Shown: piece after piece, positions 55,199 through 64,000 of the stretch
Position numbering within the stretch: the first letter of the stretch is position 1
How the letters are laid out: every line of letters starts with the position of its first letter
Assembly: GCA_937928755.1 (NCBI GenBank)
Contig: CALEZI010000135.1
Location: forward strand, 10,584-74,583
Direction of reading: 5' to 3'
DNA: 64,000 bases
DNA from: an uncultured Rhodanobacteraceae bacterium
GTDB taxonomy: Bacteria > Pseudomonadota > Gammaproteobacteria > Xanthomonadales > SZUA-5
Notes under the pieces: generated by a model
Told to the model about the DNA's origin: nothing
The model's input: only the letters and a program-made list of their open reading frames with translations
Databases searched by the model: none
Made by a program: the position numbers and the translations under genes

Positions 55199-56704
55199 AT
55201 GTCGCTGGCTGTGGTCTACACGCGCGCCGAAGAAGGCGTTCAGGCGCCGCTGGTGACCGTCGAGGTGCATCTCTCGGGTGGGCTGCCGGGCCTTGCCATC
55301 GTTGGTCTGCCCGAAGCCGAGGTGCGCGAGAGCCGCGATCGCGTGCGCGCGGCGCTGATCAATTCGGCCTTCGACGTGCCGCAGCAGAAGATGGTGGTCA
55401 ATCTGGCGCCGGCCGATCTGCCGAAGGAGGGCGGGCGTTTCGATCTGCCGATCGCCATCGGTGTGCTGGCGGCTTCGCGACAAGTTCCAGCCGACGCCGT
55501 CGCACGCTACGAATTCATCGCCGAGCTGGCGCTGTCGGGCGAACTGCGCGGGGTGCGCGGCGCGCTGCCGGCGGTCTTGCGCGCGCTGGAGAACGGGCGC
55601 ACGCCGATCGTGCCGCAAGCCAATGCAGTCGAGGCGGGATTGGTCGCCCGAGGTGCTGCGCTGTCGGCGCGCACGCTGCTCGAAGTCGCTGCGCATTTGC
55701 GCGGTCGCCACCAGTTGCCCGCCTGCCCGTCGCCGCCGGAGTCGGCGGCTGACCTCGGCTGCGTGCCCGACCTCGCTGACGTGCGTGGTCAGTTCGCTGC
55801 GCGCCGCGCGCTCGAAGTCGCCGCCGCCGGTGCCCACAACCTGTTGATGGTCGGCCCACCCGGCAGCGGCAAGACCATGCTTGCCAGCCGCCTGCCGGGC
55901 GTGCTGCCGCCGCTCGACGACGCCGAAGCGCTCGAGGTGGCCGCAGTGAACTCGATCACCGGCGCCGGCATCGATGCCGCACGCTGGCGTCTGCGCCCTT
56001 TCCGCGCACCGCATCACACGGCGTCGAGCGTCGCCCTGGCCGGTGGCGGGGGTCATCCGCGGCCGGGGGAGGTGTCGCTGGCTCACCACGGTGTCCTGTT
56101 TCTCGACGAGCTGACCGAGTGGAATCGCAGCGTTCTGGAAGTCCTGCGCGAGCCACTGGAATCCGCCCGCATCGTGATTTCGCGCGCTGCACGCCAGTGC
56201 GAGTTTCCGGCACGCTTTCAGCTGGTGGCGGCGATGAATCCGTGCCCGTGCGGTTACGCTGGCGATCCGTCCGGTCGTTGTCGATGCTCACCGGAACAAG
56301 TGTCGCGCTATCGCTCGCGGATATCGGGGCCGCTGCTCGATCGCATCGACATCCAGATCGAAGTGGCGCGCCAGCCGACCACGGCGCTGGCCAACCAGGC
56401 TGCGCCGGGCGAAGGCAGCGCGCCGGTTCGCGAACGCGTGATCGCCGCGCGCGAGCGACAACTGCAACGTGCCGGCAAACCGAATGCGCAGCTCGGCACC
56501 CGCGAAATGACGCGCGATTGTGAGCTCGCCCCCGGCGACCAGCGTCTGCTCGAACGCGCCATCGACAAACTCAATCTTTCGGCGCGCGCCTATCACCGCA
56601 TCCTGCGACTGGCGCGCACCATTGCCGATCTGGCCGGTGTCGATGCCATCGATGGCCAGCACCTGACCGAGGCCATCGGCTATCGGCGAATGGAGCGCAC
56701 CTGA
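55199..56704 (+). CDS. comM: ComM/YifB magnesium-chelatase-like AAA helicase
   Basis: The 501-residue protein has a ChlI-like domain with AIVGLPEAEVRESRDRVRAALIN near the start, Walker A GPPGSGKTMLASRLPG (about 219-234), Walker B GVLFLDEL, and a zinc-like CPCGYAGDPSGRCRC segment (about 349-363). ComM is a branch-migration helicase that helps integrate DNA taken up by natural transformation. ATG 55199 follows GGGGGCG. The length is usual. Confidence 0.94.
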   Translation: MSLAVVYTRAEEGVQAPLVTVEVHLSGGLPGLAIVGLPEAEVRESRDRVRAALINSAFDVPQQKMVVNLAPADLPKEGGRFDLPIAIGVLAASRQVPADAVARYEFIAELALSGELRGVRGALPAVLRALENGRTPIVPQANAVEAGLVARGAALSARTLLEVAAHLRGRHQLPACPSPPESAADLGCVPDLADVRGQFAARRALEVAAAGAHNLLMVGPPGSGKTMLASRLPGVLPPLDDAEALEVAAVNSITGAGIDAARWRLRPFRAPHHTASSVALAGGGGHPRPGEVSLAHHGVLFLDELTEWNRSVLEVLREPLESARIVISRAARQCEFPARFQLVAAMNPCPCGYAGDPSGRCRCSPEQVSRYRSRISGPLLDRIDIQIEVARQPTTALANQAAPGEGSAPVRERVIAARERQLQRAGKPNAQLGTREMTRDCELAPGDQRLLERAIDKLNLSARAYHRILRLARTIADLAGVDAIDGQHLTEAIGYRRMERT

Positions 56705-56773
56705 GTTGTGAACGATTGCGATGCACCGGGCATCCGGCCACAATTGCAGGCTGAATGGCGCGGGGGTCGATCA

Positions 56774-59700
56774 ATGTCCAGGCTGAAGATTGCGGCGAGC
56801 TGCCTTGCGCTGTTCGCGCCATTGGCGTCGGCGGCGCCGTTCGATCCGAACAACCTCGCCGTGCTGCGTATTGGCACCGGCGCCGCGGCCCTCAGCAGTG
56901 CCTGCACCGCAGTATTCATCGACGAGTACGATGTGTTTGGCACACTGCAGCAGTCGATCGCCCTGCCGACCGCAACGGTTGGCGATCAGCGGCGTTTCTG
57001 CCTCAGCGGAACGGCCACCAGCGAGGGCATGCTGACGCGATCAGCCGATGGCAGCGTGTTGCTGGTCGGTGGTTACGACGCTGCGCTCGGCACGGCCAGT
57101 GTCAGCTCGGCGGCCGGCATCCCGCGCGTGGTGGCGGTGATCCGTCAGGACGGAAGCATCGATACGAGCACGGTGTTTACCGACGGCTTCAGCACCAGCA
57201 ATTTTCGTGGCGTGGCCAGTGACGACGGTACTCGGTTCTGGCTGTCCGGCACCGGGACCGGCGGCGGCGTTCGTTACATCGCTGCGCTCGGCGCCACCAC
57301 CAGCGCCCTGGTGTCTTCGACGATCACCAATACGCGCGTCGTCGAGGTCTTCGAGGATGAATTTGGCCCGCGCCTGTACGTCAGTTCGCAAAGCGGCGCT
57401 TTTCGCCTGAGCAGCGTTGGCAGCGGCCTGCCGACCACCAGCGGACAGGCTCTGAGCAATCTGCCGGGTCTGCCAACGGCGACGACCTCGCCCTATCAGT
57501 ACCTGTTGGCCGACTACGATTTCGGCGTCTCCGGTTTCGATGTGCTGTACGTCGCCAATGATGACGCCACGGGCGTACAGAAGTGGTCTTCCGTGGGCGG
57601 CACCTGGGTCAGCAACGGCAGCATCGGCGTCGCCGCCGACAGCTACCGTGGCATCGCCCAATACGCCGACAGCCTGTATGTCACCGGGCGCGCCAGTGGC
57701 GTCGGCGTGATCCGTAGAATCGACGATTTCACCGGCTATAACGGCGCCTTGTCGGGCACCGCGACGACGCTGGTCACGGCCTCCGCCAACCGCGTTTTCC
57801 AGGGCATCGCGTTGACGCCGGATCCGCCGCCGCCGCCCGCCGTCACCGTCGCCGACGTCTCGGTGGTCGAGGGCAATCCGCCCGGTACCACGACGATGAC
57901 ATTCACCGCGACCCTGGCGCAGGCGATCGCGGACGACTGCGATTTTTCGGTCGAAACCTTCGACTCCTCGCCGGATGCCACGGCGACGCCCAACGTCGAC
58001 TACACGCCGATCAGTCTTGAACTCTCGATACCGGCGGGCGACACATCGGTCACCTTCGACGTGCCGATCATCCGCGATACCGATATCGAGGCCGACGAGG
58101 TGCTGGTGATCGATGTCTACGGCGAGCCGCAGGCGTGCGACATCTTCGGCATCGACACGGTGTTGGGCACCATCATCGACGATGACGCCGTCGGCCCGCC
58201 GGACATCAGCATCAACGACATCGCCTTGTTCGAGGGCGATGCCGGCAGCACGCAGGCGACCTTGACCGTCAGCCTCAGTGCACCGGCACCGGCCGGTGGC
58301 GTGACGGTCAACTATTCGACCGCCGACGGCAGCGCGTCGACGACGCTGACCGATTACACGGCCACCTCCGGTACGCTCACTTTCGTCGCCGGCGATGACA
58401 GCGAGACGATCACGGTTGACCTCACTGGCGACACCCACTTCGAAGCCGACGAAACCCTGTTCGTCAACCTGAGCGACGCCGTGGGTGGCAACCTCCTCGA
58501 TGCCCAGGGCCAGATCACGATCCTGAATGACGATGACCTGCCAACGCTGACGATCGACTCGCCGAGCATCAACGAGGGCACGCCACCCGGCGCGACCACG
58601 CTGGTCTTCAGCGTGACCGCGTCGAACTCGCCGGCCCCCGGCGAGAGCATCAGCGTCGACTACGCGTCGAGCGGCGGCACGGCGGCGAGCGGCATCGATT
58701 TCACGGCGGTCGGCGGTACGCTGACGTTCACCCATGGCGGTGCGCTGACGCTGCCGATCAGCGTTCCGATCACGCGCGACAACGTCGACGAGGACGACGA
58801 GTCGTTCACCGTTGCGCTGAGCAACGCCAGCAATGCCGGGATCTACATCGGTGTCGGCGCCGGCACCATCATCGACGACGACACCGCGGTGGTGTCGATC
58901 GACAGCGTCACTCAGGCCGAGGGCGACAGCGGCACCAGCAGCTTCGGTTTCACCGTCTCGCTGAGCGTCCCGGCGGCCAGCGTCCGCGAGTTCGTGGTCC
59001 ATACCAGCGATCTCACTGCCACCGCCGGCAGCGATTACGTCGGCATCCCCGTGGTGCCCGGACAGTTGGTGCAGTTCCCGCCACTCAACATCAGCCAGCC
59101 GGTGGTGGTGACCGTCAATGGCGATACCGATGTCGAACCGGATGAGAGCTTCGAGGTCCGGGTGTCGCCGGTTGCCGGAGCCATCGAGGGCGGCCCGCCG
59201 GTGCTGGCGACCGGTATCGGCACCATCCTCAATGACGACGTCCAGATCGATGTCGCCATCAACGACACCAGCGTTACCGAGGGTACCGGCGCCGGGACCA
59301 CCACCGCGCTGTTCACGGTGAGCCTTTCGGCGCAGCCGCCGGCCGGGTCGCCGCTGACCGTCAACTATGCGACCGCGGGTGGAAGCGCCACTTCCGGCGT
59401 CGATTTCAGCGCGACCGCCGGCGCGCTGACCTTCAGCAATGGCGGCGCCCTGACGCAAACCGTCAGCGTGCCGATCACGCGCGACAACATCGACGAGAAC
59501 GACGAGAGCTTCGTCGTCGACATCACGGCGCCGACCGCCAACGTCACCGACGCCCAGGGCGCGGGCACCATCCTCGACGACGACACCGCAATCGTGTCGG
59601 TGAGCAGTCCAAGCCAGAACGAGGGCAACAGCGGCCAGTCGCCGATGCTGTTCACCGTGTCATTGAGCACGCCGTCGGCGAGCACGCTGACTTATGTGGC

Positions 59701-61738
59701 GTTTACCGGCAATGGCACGGCGATCGCACCGGGCGACTACATCGCCATTCCGCCGTCGGCGACGCAAGTGACCTTCGTGCCGGGAGACGTCACGGAGTCG
59801 GTTGCCGTGCAGATCGTCGGCGACAACGTCGTCGAGCCTGACGAAACCCTGGTCCTCAACTTGTCCGATCAACTGCCGACGATCGAGGGCGGTCCGACGA
59901 TCATCGCATTCGGCACCGGCACCATCGTCAACGACGACGTGCTGGTCGACGTCAGCATCAACGATGTCAGCGTTGTCGAAGGCACCGGCGCCGGCAGCAG
60001 CAACGCGGTGTTCACGGTAACGCTGTCGGCGCAACCCGCGCCCGGCGCTCCGGTCACCGTCAACTACGCGACCGCCGGCGGCAGCGCCACCTCGGGCACC
60101 GACTTCACCGCCACCAGTGGCGCGCTGACCTTCACCAATGGCGGCGCCCTGACGCAAACCATCAGTGTGCCGATCACGCGCGACAACATTGACGAGAACG
60201 ACGAGGGCTTCGTCGTCGACATCTCGGCGCCGACGGCCAATGTGACCGACGCCCAGGGAGCCGGCACGATCCTCGACGACGACAACCCGCCGACGCCGTC
60301 GATCGCCAATGTGCAAGTGACCGAAGGCAATGCCGGCAGTGTCGCGGCGACGTTCACCGTCACGCTGAGCAACCCGTCGGCGTTCGCGATCAACTATCAG
60401 GCCAGTACCGCCGACGGCACCGCAGTGGCGCCCGGCGACTACCAGGCAATATCCGGAGGCAGCAATAACGTTGCCTTTGCGCCACTGCAGACCAGCCAGA
60501 CGATCAGCGTCGATGTGCTGGGCGAATTGCTGGTAGAAGCCAACGAGAGCTTCGTGCTGGAATTGCGCTCAGCGGGCGCGCCGACGGTGCTGGCGAGCGC
60601 CAGCGGCACCATCAACAACGACGACAGCGCCACGCTGAGCATCGCTGGCAGCAGCGGCCCGGAGGGCAACGCCGGCCTCACGCCACGTCAGTTCACGGCA
60701 ACCCTGTCCAATCCGGTGCAGGCCCAGGTGCAGGTCAGTTATGCCACCGCCGACGGCAGCGCGACGCTGGCCGACAACGACTACCAGGCCGTCAGCGGCA
60801 CGCTCACCTTCCCCGGGTCGAGCACCACGCAGACGCTCGATGTGAACGTCGTCGGCGACATCGAGGTCGAGCCGGACCAGAGCTTCGTCGTCAACCTGAG
60901 CGGACTCAACGCGCCGGCGGGCGTGACTCTGGGCACCACGAGCGCCACCGGCACCATCGTCAACGACGACGCCACCAGCTTCAGCATCGCCGGCGCCAGC
61001 GTCACCGAAGGCAGCGGCAGCAACTCGACGCTGAGTTTCACGGTCAGCCTGTCGGCGCCTGCCAAGGATCCGGTCAGCGTCCAGTACACCACCGTCGACG
61101 GCAGCGCACTGGCCCCGGCCGACTACCTCGCCGCCAATGGCACCGTCACCTTCAATGGCGGCCAGACCACGCAAACCATTGCCGTGAGCGTGATCGGCGA
61201 CAGCCTGGTCGAGCCCGACGAGACGCTGCAGGTGCAGCTCGGCAACCCGATTGGCGGCAGCATTGCCAACGGCACGGCGACCGGCAGCATCATCAACGAC
61301 GACTTCGCGGTGCTGTCGATCAACGACGTCACGCTGCCCGAGGGCAGCGGCAACGGCACCACGGCATTCGTGTTCGAGATCTGCAGCAGCAACCCGTCGA
61401 CCATGCCGATCACGGTCAACTACCAGACCGGCAACGGCAGTGCGCAAGCGCCGACCGACTACCTGTTCGCCAGTGGAACCGCAACCATTCCCGCGCTGGC
61501 GACCTGCGTGACGGTGAGCGTGACGGTGATTGCCGACAACGTCGTTGAGCCCGACGAAACCTTCAGCGTGACCCTGTCGGATGCGCAGGGTGCGACCATC
61601 GGCGACCCGGTCGGTATCGGCACCATCCTCGGCGACGACGATCTAATCCCGGTACCGACGCTCGACCCGCGGTCACTGGCACTGCTGCTCGCGCTGATGC
61701 TGGCGATCGGGATGATCGGTATCGCGCGGCGGCACTGA
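56774..61738 (+). CDS. Giant secreted Calx-beta repeat protein with IPTL-CTERM-like tail
   Basis: The 1654-residue protein has a signal peptide (about 1-21) and a first domain with a repetitive, beta-rich pattern (about 25-340). From about 355 to 1615 there are eleven Calx-beta domains, each opening [VI]SIxDVSVxEGxxG and closing with a short TIxDDD calcium-type acid cluster. The C-terminus VPTLDPRSLALLLALMLAIG followed by a basic ending looks like the IPTL-CTERM sorting signal. Two neighbouring domains are repeated as a pair with near-identical DNA around 59460 and 60160. The likely role is calcium-stiffened surface adhesion, which is inferred. ATG 56774 was chosen; GTG 56708 is upstream. Confidence 0.88.
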   Translation: MSRLKIAASCLALFAPLASAAPFDPNNLAVLRIGTGAAALSSACTAVFIDEYDVFGTLQQSIALPTATVGDQRRFCLSGTATSEGMLTRSADGSVLLVGGYDAALGTASVSSAAGIPRVVAVIRQDGSIDTSTVFTDGFSTSNFRGVASDDGTRFWLSGTGTGGGVRYIAALGATTSALVSSTITNTRVVEVFEDEFGPRLYVSSQSGAFRLSSVGSGLPTTSGQALSNLPGLPTATTSPYQYLLADYDFGVSGFDVLYVANDDATGVQKWSSVGGTWVSNGSIGVAADSYRGIAQYADSLYVTGRASGVGVIRRIDDFTGYNGALSGTATTLVTASANRVFQGIALTPDPPPPPAVTVADVSVVEGNPPGTTTMTFTATLAQAIADDCDFSVETFDSSPDATATPNVDYTPISLELSIPAGDTSVTFDVPIIRDTDIEADEVLVIDVYGEPQACDIFGIDTVLGTIIDDDAVGPPDISINDIALFEGDAGSTQATLTVSLSAPAPAGGVTVNYSTADGSASTTLTDYTATSGTLTFVAGDDSETITVDLTGDTHFEADETLFVNLSDAVGGNLLDAQGQITILNDDDLPTLTIDSPSINEGTPPGATTLVFSVTASNSPAPGESISVDYASSGGTAASGIDFTAVGGTLTFTHGGALTLPISVPITRDNVDEDDESFTVALSNASNAGIYIGVGAGTIIDDDTAVVSIDSVTQAEGDSGTSSFGFTVSLSVPAASVREFVVHTSDLTATAGSDYVGIPVVPGQLVQFPPLNISQPVVVTVNGDTDVEPDESFEVRVSPVAGAIEGGPPVLATGIGTILNDDVQIDVAINDTSVTEGTGAGTTTALFTVSLSAQPPAGSPLTVNYATAGGSATSGVDFSATAGALTFSNGGALTQTVSVPITRDNIDENDESFVVDITAPTANVTDAQGAGTILDDDTAIVSVSSPSQNEGNSGQSPMLFTVSLSTPSASTLTYVAFTGNGTAIAPGDYIAIPPSATQVTFVPGDVTESVAVQIVGDNVVEPDETLVLNLSDQLPTIEGGPTIIAFGTGTIVNDDVLVDVSINDVSVVEGTGAGSSNAVFTVTLSAQPAPGAPVTVNYATAGGSATSGTDFTATSGALTFTNGGALTQTISVPITRDNIDENDEGFVVDISAPTANVTDAQGAGTILDDDNPPTPSIANVQVTEGNAGSVAATFTVTLSNPSAFAINYQASTADGTAVAPGDYQAISGGSNNVAFAPLQTSQTISVDVLGELLVEANESFVLELRSAGAPTVLASASGTINNDDSATLSIAGSSGPEGNAGLTPRQFTATLSNPVQAQVQVSYATADGSATLADNDYQAVSGTLTFPGSSTTQTLDVNVVGDIEVEPDQSFVVNLSGLNAPAGVTLGTTSATGTIVNDDATSFSIAGASVTEGSGSNSTLSFTVSLSAPAKDPVSVQYTTVDGSALAPADYLAANGTVTFNGGQTTQTIAVSVIGDSLVEPDETLQVQLGNPIGGSIANGTATGSIINDDFAVLSINDVTLPEGSGNGTTAFVFEICSSNPSTMPITVNYQTGNGSAQAPTDYLFASGTATIPALATCVTVSVTVIADNVVEPDETFSVTLSDAQGATIGDPVGIGTILGDDDLIPVPTLDPRSLALLLALMLAIGMIGIARRH
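59390..60270 (+). repeat. Internal two-domain duplication in the Calx-beta gene
   Basis: The stretches starting near 59440 and 60140 share long near-identical DNA, for example ggcggcgccctgacgcaaac followed by CGATCACGCGCGACAAC in both. The domain pairs before them also align. This indicates a recent duplication of a unit of about 700 bases. Confidence 0.8.
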
Positions 61739-61745
61739 TTCAGCG

Positions 61746-61830
61746 CGACTGTGGGAGCGGGTTCACCCCGCGAGCTGTCTGCACGGCGGGGCGAAAAGCT
61801 CGCCTTACGCGCAGGCTCCCTCAGGTAGTG
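61746..61830. repeat. GGAGCGGGTTCACCCCGCGA-type repeat
   Basis: A short inverted unit GGGAGCGGGTTCACCCCGCG with GGCGGGGCGAAAAGCTCGCC behind it, similar in vocabulary to the GGAGCGGG unit at 34334. It opens a 509-base gene-free stretch (61739-62247) that is repeats throughout. Confidence 0.6.
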
Positions 61831-61912
61831 CGCCCTGGGGGAATCCCCGGCGCACTGCTTGGGTGCGCACCTTCGCGCGTCAAACAGTCAGCGACCATGG
61901 GGCCTGTTTTTG

Positions 61913-62000
61913 TCCGCAAAGGACGCAAAGGACGCAAAGAGAGCCAAGAATCAAGGTGTTGATGTACTGCTGGCTTTGCTTTCCATTGCGTCCTTTGCGG
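61913..62000. repeat. Family B hairpin (GCAAAGGAC units)
   Basis: Arms at 61913-61939 and 61982-62000. The loop and right flank, with AAAAGCTTTTCTTTCAGATA, are nearly the same as at 34517-34610, which shows descent from one element rather than chance. Confidence 0.85.
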
Positions 62001-62119
62001 AAAAGCTTTTCTTTCAGATACTTGCGTTATGTTTGGCAAGAGCAGGTTCACGCCGGAGCTCTGGCACGGCGGGGCAAAGCTCGCCGGGCAATCCGACTGC
62101 CACCGGCGAGCCTTAGTGA

Positions 62120-62247
62120 ACCTCTGAGCAAGTCGTCATTGCGAGGAGCGAAGCGACGCGGCAATCCAGAAATGCTCTGAAAATCAAATGCCTGGATTGC
62201 TTCGCTGCGCTCGCAATGACGAGTCGCGGGACTTGTTCAGAGGGTCC
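62120..62247. repeat. Long inverted repeat with GTCATTGCGAGGAGCGAAGC core
   Basis: Inner arms GTCATTGCGAGGAGCGAAGC and the inverse GCTTCGCTGCGCTCGCAATGAC-like sequence; outer arms CTCTGAGCAAGTC and GACTTGTTCAGAG. This inner word is a known, very widespread repeat in many bacterial groups. The element ends at the stop codon of the aldehyde dehydrogenase gene and may end its transcript. Confidence 0.8.
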
Positions 62248-63660
62248 TTAGCGCGTCAGGTATTTGATGACGAAATCCGCGAGCCGCTTGTACGGCGGCT
62301 TGAGCAGCGAGAACGACGACCAGCGCGCCTGGTAGAACACGGGCTTCTGCTTGGAGAAGGTCAGGAAGCCGTGGTGGCCATGGTAGTGGCCGATGCCGCT
62401 CGGGCCGATGCCGCCGAAGGGCAGCGCCGACTGCGCGATATGCAGCACGCAATCGTTGATGGTGACACCACCGGCGATGGTGCGGTCCAGCACCTGCTCG
62501 ACGCGGCTGCCGTCGAGGTCGAAGTGATACAGCGCCAACGGTCGGTCGCGCGCGTTGACATAGGCGATCGCCTCGTCCAGATGCTTGTACGGCAGGATCG
62601 GCAGGATCGGCCCGAATATCTCCTCACGCATCAAGCGCGAATCGTCGTGGGCGCCCAGCACCAGCGTCGGCGCCATCACCCGCGTTTCCGGTGCCAGCGT
62701 CTCTTGCGCCGGATTGATTCGCATGACCTTGGCGCCGCCAGCCTCGGCTTCGGCCAGCAATCCCTGCAGCCGCGCGTACTGACGATCGCTGGCAACGCTG
62801 GTGTAGTCCGGCGTGGTCGCCAGCGACGGATAACGCTCGCGAATCTCACGCTCGAAGGCGGCGACCAGTTCGTCGACCTTCGATTCGTGGCACAGCACGT
62901 AGTCGGGCGCGATGCAGGTCTGGCCCGCATTCAGGAACTTGCCCGCAGTGAGTCGCGCGGCAGCGGTCGCGATCGGATAATCCGGCGCGATGATCGCCGG
63001 CGATTTGCCTCCCAGTTCCAGGGTCACCGGCGTCAGGTTCTTCGCCGCGGCCTGCATCACCAGCCGACCGACCTGGGTCGAGCCGGTGAAGAACAGATGG
63101 TCGAACGGCAGCGCCGAGAATTCCGCGGCCACTTCCGGGCCGCCCAGCACCACCGCCACGCGTTCCTCCGGGAATACTTCGCCGAGCAGCGCCTTCAGCA
63201 GATCCGAGGTCTTCGGCGTCAGCTCCGAGGGCTTGATCATCACGTGGTTGCCCGCCGCCAACGCCGCCGCCAACGGCATCAGCGCCAGGTTCACCGGATA
63301 GTTCCACGGTGAAATGATGCCGACCACACCGACCGGCTGATAACGGATCTGAGCGCTCGCCGGCAGGAAGTTGATATCCGGCAGCACCCGCCGTGGCTTC
63401 ATCCAGCGCTTCAGCTTGCGCACCGCATGATCGATGTCGTGCAGCACCGTCATCACGTCGGAGATCAGCGTCTCGTGACGCGAACGCCGTCCGAAATCGG
63501 CAGCGATCGCGTTCACGATGTCTTCCTGACGCCGCTTGACCGCCGCGCGCAGGCGCTTCAGGTCGTCGATGCGTTGTGCGTAGTCGGGCACTCGCCGCGC
63601 ATGCGCGATACGTTGGCGCTGCAGCAATGGAGTCAGCAGATCGGGAGTTGCGCCGTCCAT
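62248..63660 (-). CDS. Aldehyde dehydrogenase, coniferyl-aldehyde dehydrogenase type
   Basis: The 470-residue enzyme has the NAD-site ISPWNYPVNLALMPLAAALAAGN, the LELGGKSPAII motif with catalytic Glu, and NAGQTCIAPDYVL with catalytic Cys. The lack of about 30 N-terminal residues of classical ALDH and the C-terminal GHYHGHHGFLTFSKQKPVF are typical of the coniferyl/fatty aldehyde group, which oxidises aromatic or long-chain aldehydes with NAD+. ATG 63660 starts the family match. It is not in an operon. Confidence 0.9.
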   Translation of the reverse strand: MDGATPDLLTPLLQRQRIAHARRVPDYAQRIDDLKRLRAAVKRRQEDIVNAIAADFGRRSRHETLISDVMTVLHDIDHAVRKLKRWMKPRRVLPDINFLPASAQIRYQPVGVVGIISPWNYPVNLALMPLAAALAAGNHVMIKPSELTPKTSDLLKALLGEVFPEERVAVVLGGPEVAAEFSALPFDHLFFTGSTQVGRLVMQAAAKNLTPVTLELGGKSPAIIAPDYPIATAAARLTAGKFLNAGQTCIAPDYVLCHESKVDELVAAFEREIRERYPSLATTPDYTSVASDRQYARLQGLLAEAEAGGAKVMRINPAQETLAPETRVMAPTLVLGAHDDSRLMREEIFGPILPILPYKHLDEAIAYVNARDRPLALYHFDLDGSRVEQVLDRTIAGGVTINDCVLHIAQSALPFGGIGPSGIGHYHGHHGFLTFSKQKPVFYQARWSSFSLLKPPYKRLADFVIKYLTR

Positions 63661-63737
63661 CGGTTTACCCTCAAACGAGTTGCCCCGAGTATAGGCCTGC
63701 CCCACCGAGCCCCGGCTCGGCGGGCATTTCGCCCGCG

Positions 63738-63985
63738 TGGGTCCGAACCTTGTCCGGGACACCCTGGCCTTTGATTGTGTGGGTCCAGACTTTGTCTGGA
63801 CGCCTTTCGGCACGCGAAGCGAGAAGCGTCCAGACAAGTCTGGACCCACCAAAGCATCGAGCACCCCCGCGTCGGTCCGAATCTTGTGCGTAGCCCTGGC
63901 CTTTGACTTTGTGGGTCCAGACTTGTCTGGACGCCTTTCGGCACACGAAGCGAGAAGCGTCCAGGCAAGGCTGGGCCCACCGAAG
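63738..63985. repeat. Cluster of family A palindromes at the right edge
   Basis: The 340-base stretch 63661-64000 holds no supported gene. At least four GTGGGTCC[A/G]GACTTGTCTGG-type units in both orientations, spaced by CCTGGCCTTTGA words, fill most of it. The promoter of the aldehyde dehydrogenase must lie in or next to this cluster. Confidence 0.85.
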
Positions 63986-64000
63986 CTTCGAGCACACCCC

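Noticed and set aside
57041..59458. An 805-codon minus-strand open frame opposite the Calx-beta gene
   Set aside because: It is the antisense image of Calx-beta repeats, with low-complexity Arg/Gly/Asp composition.
62120..62247. tRNA or small RNA gene from the strong fold
   Set aside because: The fold is one long inverted repeat of a widely known intergenic element; no cloverleaf features.

Overview
The window is a high-GC bacterial chromosome segment. Gene content points to a gammaproteobacterium of the Xanthomonadales/Lysobacterales type (Rhodanobacteraceae-like): a FabR/DesT-type regulator beside a ferredoxin reductase-desaturase pair, the rpmH-rnpA-yidC-mnmE cluster, ubiK, comM, slyX, hemG, GCS2-type glutamate-cysteine ligase, and a giant secreted protein with an IPTL-CTERM-like tail. 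This placement is inference from gene families; no rRNA or tRNA gene was seen. Intergenic space is crowded with several families of palindromic repeats, as often seen in environmental members of this group.

Layout. 1-5.4 kb (minus strand): branched-chain 2-oxoacid dehydrogenase E1 beta/alpha, an L,D-transpeptidase plus M23 peptidase pair for the cell wall, a HemG-like flavodoxin and a CsbD-like protein. 5.5-14.8 kb (plus): a DUF2721 membrane protein, a TolB-like/TPR membrane protein, a 1432-residue secreted beta-propeller-like repeat protein, and a membrane TPR protein. 14.8-24.6 kb: an aminotransferase-sulfotransferase pair, small secreted proteins, a methyltransferase, a DUF885 lipoprotein and a YihY-type membrane protein. 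24.6-27.4 kb (minus): a secreted protein with a papain-like N-terminus and a roughly 340-residue acidic repetitive tail, preceded by an unlisted 45-codon gene for a peptide with a double-glycine motif. 27.5-31 kb: a fatty acid desaturation locus with divergent regulator and palindromic operator. 31-41.5 kb: an MFS transporter next to a MITE-like element, uppP, slyX, gshA, a two-module UPF0149/SEC-C protein, an M3 peptidase lipoprotein and a histidine phosphatase. 41.7-46.8 kb (minus): a MacB-like export operon (ATPase, double adaptor, single adaptor, frameshifted permease). 47.3-56.7 kb: a phospholipase D-like lipoprotein, then rpmH-rnpA-yidC-mnmE, a secreted protein, ubiK and comM. 56.8-61.7 kb: a 1654-residue Calx-beta protein. 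62.2-63.7 kb (minus): an aldehyde dehydrogenase.

How the genes work together. The desaturase locus reads as a self-contained circuit: the repressor senses acyl chains, the palindrome at 28538-28553 is its likely operator, the reductase supplies electrons and the desaturase introduces the double bond. The export operon is translationally coupled by 4-base overlaps, but its permease is broken by a frameshift. The best candidates for undescribed biology are the double-glycine peptide beside the acidic papain-like protein, the two-module adaptor, and three inverted repeats built from simple words that each end just upstream of a start codon.
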